This document shows, in pieces, positions 59,375 to 64,000 of a stretch of DNA of 64,000 nt. Made by a program: the position numbers and the translations under genes. The stretch comes from Ricinus communis (lineage: Eukaryota > Streptophyta > Magnoliopsida > Malpighiales > Euphorbiaceae): assembly GCF_019578655.1 (NCBI RefSeq), contig NC_063258.1, forward strand, positions 30,694,802 to 30,758,801. Reading direction: 5' to 3'. The notes beneath the pieces are model-generated. The model was not told the origin of the DNA. It was given only the letters and a program-made list of their open reading frames with translations, and did not search any database. Each line of letters starts with the position of its first letter. Position 1 is the stretch's first letter.

Positions 59375-61735
59375 GTCTCTCCCTCCTTGTTTCCCCATTT
59401 AGGGAGTGTGCTGTAATATAGCTGCTCATTTTCTCACAGATATGTACATGGGGATGTAAAACCTGAAAATTTTTTGCTTGGCCCCCCTGGAACTCCAGAA
59501 GAAAAAAAGCTGTTTCTTGTTGATCTTGGATTAGGTAAATTGTTAAGTGTCTTTTTACTCGTATTTTTGTCCTGAGTGATGAAAGATGACTGATATTTAC
59601 TAGTTTTATCACCTGTTTGGATCTGCAGCAACCAGATGGCGAGATAGTTCAACTGGCCTGCACGTGGAATATGATCAACGTCCAGATGTTTTTAGGTAAA
59701 ATGAATGTTGTGTATTTGTTCGGATGTCAGCTTGAGATTCTGTTAAGAAACTTGTATGCCCTTGTTCTCTTTTTCAATTTTAACTTACTGGTCTTGCTGC
59801 GATGAATAAACTGCGGTGCAGGGGAACAGTGCGGTATGCCAGTGTTCATGCTCATCTTGGTAGAACTGGTAGCAGGAGAGATGACTTAGAGTCTCTTGCC
59901 TACACACTCATTTTTCTTCTCCGTGGTCGACTGCCCTGGCAAGGATATCAGGTTCGCAGATTGTTTAATCCGTGGATTTGTCATTATATTTAATTCTTTA
60001 GCCAGCCTGAAAATTTTTTTTGAATAAAATTCTAGGGGGAAAATAAAGGATTCCTAGTTTGTAAGAAGAAGATGGCCACTTCCCCAGAAACTTTGTGTTG
60101 CTTCTGTCCTCAACCTTTCCGACAGTTTGTTGAGTACGTGGTAAATTTGAAGTTCGACGAGGAACCGAATTATGCAAAATATATATCTCTTTTTGACGGG
60201 ATTGTAGGTCCAAATCCAGATATTCGGCCAATAAACACTGATGGGGCTCAGAAGGTAGCTTTGGTTTATGCATCTAGAAATTATTGTCGATCCAAGCCAA
60301 ACATTTCTCTGCCTCATCATCTGGAGGTTGTGTTAACTCTTACATCTTTTGTTATGAAGCTCATATATCAGGTTGGACATAAGAGGGGACGATTGACAAT
60401 GGAGGAGGAAGAAGATGAACAACCAAAGAAAAAGGTACGGATGGGAATGCCTGCAACTCAATGGATCAGTGTTTACAATGCTCGTCGTCCAATGAAGCAG
60501 AGGTATGCATTTAAAGTTACACACTGAGCTCTGTCTTTTTTTTTTTTTTAAAGGGTAGAAGATTTATCTTTTGACTTTCCATTGTAGATATCACTACAAT
60601 GTGGCTGATATGAGGCTCTCACAACACATAGAGAAAGGAAACGAAGATGGGTTATTTATCAGCAGTGTGGCTTCTTGCTCAAACTTATGGGCCTTAATTA
60701 TGGATGCGGGAACTGGCTTCACTGCTCAAGTGTATGAGCTTTCACCTTACTTCCTGCACAAGGTTGGTTTTGTTCCTCGAATAATTGACAGTTATTTACC
60801 ATCAGCCTGTGAAATGGAAAATCGCACTTCGTTAAATATGAACTTCAAAATTATATTTCATCATCTCTTCTGGATGTTTAAAGCCATGTTTTTATCCTTT
60901 AATTTGTGAGTCAACAAAGTTAATTGGGCCTGTTTTCTTCTCTATGTTTGAAGGAATGGATAATGGAACAGTGGGAGAAGAATTTCTACATCAGTGCTAT
61001 AGCTGGAGCTAATAATGGGAGCTCATTAGTTGTGATGTCTAAAGGTTAAATTGCATTTCCTTAGGGATTAGAGAAGCGGTTTTGTGGTATTTACTTAGTG
61101 CAATAACTTTTTGCTTTATTGGATTTCAGGAACCCAGTATCTACAGCAGTCCTATAAAGTTAGTGACTCATTCCCTTTCAAGTGGATTAATAAGAAATGG
61201 AGAGAGGGTTTTTATGTCACTGCTATGGCCACTGCTGGAAGTAGATGGGCAATTGTTATGTCTCGTGGGGCTGGATTTTCTGACCAGGTATCATTGACTT
61301 TTAATTCTTTTTTCAATTTTTTTTCTGGTAACCTAGATACTTTGTATAACATGTATCTCTGGTTAAACCACCAATTTAGGTTGTGGAGCTTGATTTCTTA
61401 TATCCTAGTGAAGGAATTCATAGAAGGTGGGATAGTGGTTACCGCATTACTTCAACTGCTGCAACTTGGGATCAGGCTGCTTTTGTTCTTAGCGTGCCCC
61501 GAAGAAAACCGGCAGATGAAACCCAAGAGACACTTCGAACTTCTGCTTTTCCTAGCACACATGTCAAGGTTCATTTTTCAGTTTCTGTTTTTGATTTATA
61601 TGTCCATATCTTCCTTTTATAAACATAAGTATAGCATCTCTCTTTTTTTTTTGACATTTATTTTTGTTTCCCCAGGAGAAATGGGCAAAGAATCTTTACA
61701 TTGCATCTGTTTGCTATGGTCGAACTGTCTCATGA
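57609..61735 (+). CDS. Casein kinase 1-like nuclear Ser/Thr kinase, MUT9-like/PPK (EL1-like) family, 16 exons
   Basis: Exons 57609-57908, 58231-58344, 58430-58503, 58618-58687, 58809-58864, 58950-59021, 59440-59534, 59629-59695, 59822-59951, 60036-60254, 60372-60502, 60588-60762, 60954-61044, 61130-61287, 61380-61568, 61676-61735 join to 2001 nt (666 aa), all GT-AG. A basic N-terminus (residues 1-100) precedes the kinase domain: GKGGFG loop (116-121), VALK with Lys142, HGDVKPEN with Asp234, and DLG (257-259), the CK1-type variant of DFG. After the kinase domain come an acidic stretch and PKKKVR (417-422), a likely nuclear signal. The plant-specific C-terminal domain ends CYGRTVS. Arabidopsis relatives phosphorylate histone H3 Thr3 and photoreceptor/PIF complexes; that role is inferred here from family. 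Confidence 0.95.
59337..59368. repeat. (TC)n microsatellite in kinase intron 6
   Basis: A long pure CT run about 70 nt before the acceptor of exon 7, so it may serve as part of an extended pyrimidine tract. Confidence 0.9.
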
Positions 61736-64000
61736 ACAGCTGAAATTTTGGACGGCCTTGGTGCTATCATGACCATGCCTGTGTACTGCTTAGAAGAGAA
61801 TTCTCTCCACTTATGGCCCTTCTCTGAGAGTCAAGCATCTGCACAAGTCAAATTGATGCATCACGGCATTTTGGAGTCTATGTATGAAAAATTCTTCTTT
61901 ATGATCGTCAACACATAGCACCTGTTACAAATAACTGTGCACTGTCTTTCAATTGCATTGGAAATGCTTATGAACCAACTGAGATCTTTTGTCACTAGGA
62001 TGGGTTTATTTACCCTTTTGCAAAAGAACATTGTATAGTTATGAATAGTGGTCATTTGGTTGAAGGTCTGTGCAGAGGTCGTGTTGTCATTGTTATTGGT
62101 ACTCTCAACTCTCAAGAGTGTGCTATCATGATTTTGCGATGGCGCTAGGCATTCAATCATTGAGTCTGTACTTATCTTTTTCTTATCCTTTTTTTTTTAG
62201 ACTTACTGATCCTTATGATCTTTCACCCACGTACTCAAGAAATGTCTGAATTTGACCTAAAAGTCGGGGGATGTGTACCTATTTTGTATACTTGGAAGTA
62301 ACAGTTTGTAATTTCTTTTCTTTATTATATTAATATTCTTATGCTTATAATCCTATGTTAGGGTCTGTAAGTGTACTTTATCATTGTTAATTTGAGCTGC
62401 ACTACCCATACCTTCTTTTCTGTCTGTTTCATGTTTTAGGTTTGGTTTCTCCTATTGAATGTATCTGACAATCTGCTAGATATGACCAGACTGGGCCTTA
62501 TATTTTTGGCATTGTAACTGAATACAGCCAAAAAGTAGATTAACTTTTGAAATTTAGCAAGTCTTACGAGTTAACATCTTCATTTTCAGGATATAGTGTT
62601 ATGCCTACTGATTAATCACATAGTTATTATGTTTGAATGGTGGGAGCATACGACTATTTGCTGGTGGCATAATCGGCTGCTATGATGATTATGAGATTAT
62701 TCTAAATTGTCCCCTTAGCTTAATCCATTCATCATTAGTCAGTGTTGCCACATTGTTTTCGAGAACTCATTCTGCTTTTGGATGCATATCGCTCGATAAG
62801 ATGAGCATATTAGAAGTTGGTGTATGACAGAGATCCACTGTTAAATTGTTAGTATTTGTGATCAAGATTGAGGCTGAAATTTTGTTGGCATGCCTCTTTG
62901 GTCGACAACTTTGTCAATACCAAGGAACCAAGGTATTTCTTTTACTCTGCAAGTCCTCCTGCATGAAGTTGTTCAATTCTTTTTCTTGTGCTGTTTTCAT
63001 CCAGAGTCACCGGTTCATTGAATTGATTATCTATTTCTTATACTTTCAGGACCGTTTCACATTCAGCCTGTGTTTCTAGTTTCTAGAGCATTTAACCGGT
63101 AACGTTGCTAATTTTTCTTTGTTGGCTTGGTATTTGTACTTGGCCTGCTTGGTATTAATTTTGGATCTGATATGCAATTTAATTGCTTAACTGTCGAGTT
63201 ATATGTGTTGAAACTGCGTGCTTGGTTTAGTGAGTAGTCTTCATACTGATGGTATCACATTCTTTATCTTTCATTCTGTTGGGAAGATCTGATGGCATGA
63301 TGGCCACTGGTTTTGGTTTCTGTGCAGTCATGAAGGTCCCAATTAGCTGTAATATGAGCCATTCAACGAGCCTTAAAAATAATATGAGCATTTGTGGGTT
63401 TGGAGCAATGATTGCACAAACTGAGACATCCACTTTCTTAAGATTAGCACTTTGGTCATTGAAAAGGCTGGTGCATTTGACGTCACAAAGCTCATACTGT
63501 AATGCTCATACTACAACTGCTTGGGAGCTTTGTAGCTTTGCAGAAACCATAACTAATCACCATTAGTTTTTTAATTTTTAATTTTAATTTTTTTTTAAAG
63601 ACCTTAAGCAATTAAGGAGTTCTGGTATAAAAATGGTTTATCAGGTGAGCCATGGACTGATATTATGAGTGAGCCATCTTGTTAAATGCTTTCCTGAGTG
63701 GCTAGTGTGGTTCTCTTAACAGTATTTTACCTTTATTTGCTTGCTTACGCCACTGGAGTATGTATTATTGTCATGCTGTAGAGACAGAATAGAGGTGGAT
63801 GTGGGGTGTGGTCTCAGTTTTGGTCTGCAAAGATGTGGACTTCATTAAGCTTGCAGCTATTGCTCACATGCTCAGGTTCGTCAGGCCTTGGGGTTATGTA
63901 TCAATACAGGTGCAAGCCTAGCTTTGCTGAGTAAAAGTAATGGTACTTGCAGAAATGAAGGGGCTGAGATGGATCTCTAGTCGGTTCACTCAAAAAGCAG
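61736..64000. other. Kinase 3' flank, no further gene recognised
   Basis: The first few hundred bases are probably 3'UTR. From about 62400 to the end the sequence is less AT-rich than most intergenic DNA here, but frames such as 62633-62827 and 63249-63566 match no family. The region may be alternative 3'UTR, a noncoding transcript, or introns of a gene continuing past the window. Confidence 0.4.

Noticed and set aside
59322..59612. Minus-strand ORF ending in an Arg-Glu-Arg-Gln run
   Set aside because: The charged run is the antisense of a (TC)n intron microsatellite; the remainder overlaps kinase exon 7.
59998..60320. Minus-strand ORFs over kinase exon 10
   Set aside because: Shadows of the kinase coding exon, which splices in frame.
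61082..61743. 210-aa plus-strand ORF as a separate gene
   Set aside because: It is kinase exon 14 followed by reading through the next introns; the spliced model is clearly better.

Overview
The window is nuclear DNA from a flowering plant, most likely a eudicot. The genes carry many GT-AG introns, the intergenic DNA is very AT-rich with simple repeats, and there are plant-specific families (DUF1677, DUF761/cotton-fibre-like, lachrymatory-factor-synthase-like) and a decayed Ty1/copia element. A rosid, perhaps Malpighiales, is only a guess from the general look of the proteins.

Layout. 1-3.4 kb is AT-rich intergenic DNA with a pair of inverted repeats. 3.4-11.5 kb (+) is a complete DOT2/SART1 splicing-factor gene with 12 coding exons that join into 873 codons. 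13.6-18.0 kb (-) holds two single-exon DUF1677 genes. 18-25 kb is intergenic, with a LINE RNase H remnant, small unexplained ORFs and a MITE-like element. 25.2-29.55 kb (-) is a degenerate Ty1/copia retrotransposon with short LTRs, a Met-tRNA-type primer site and a mutated reverse-transcriptase active site. 30.46-33.16 kb (+) is a complete monoacylglycerol-lipase-type alpha/beta hydrolase with 7 exons and 370 aa. 34.3-40.0 kb (-) is a cluster of three lachrymatory-factor-synthase-like (Bet v 1/START fold) genes plus one internally deleted copy. 40-47.3 kb is intergenic. 47.4-48.06 kb (+) is a single-exon DUF761 gene. 48-57.3 kb is intergenic with fold-back and direct repeats and one GC-richer unexplained block. 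57.6-61.7 kb (+) is a complete casein-kinase-1-like nuclear kinase of the MUT9-like/PPK type, with 16 exons, 666 aa and an uORF overlapping its start codon. 61.7-64 kb is 3' flank with no gene recognised.

The genes do not form one pathway. DOT2 acts in the spliceosome, the CK1-like kinase in chromatin and light signalling, and the hydrolase in lipid or ester metabolism. The DUF1677 and DUF761 proteins have no known function. The LFS-like cluster is the one local family expansion. I found no clear new multi-gene system. The best leads are the LFS-like cluster with its altered C-terminus, the duplicated splice acceptor in the hydrolase gene, the Arg-rich uORF on the kinase, and the unexplained block at 50.8-51.2 kb. 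Exon joins were made by eye; each of the three spliced models keeps an open frame with GT-AG introns.
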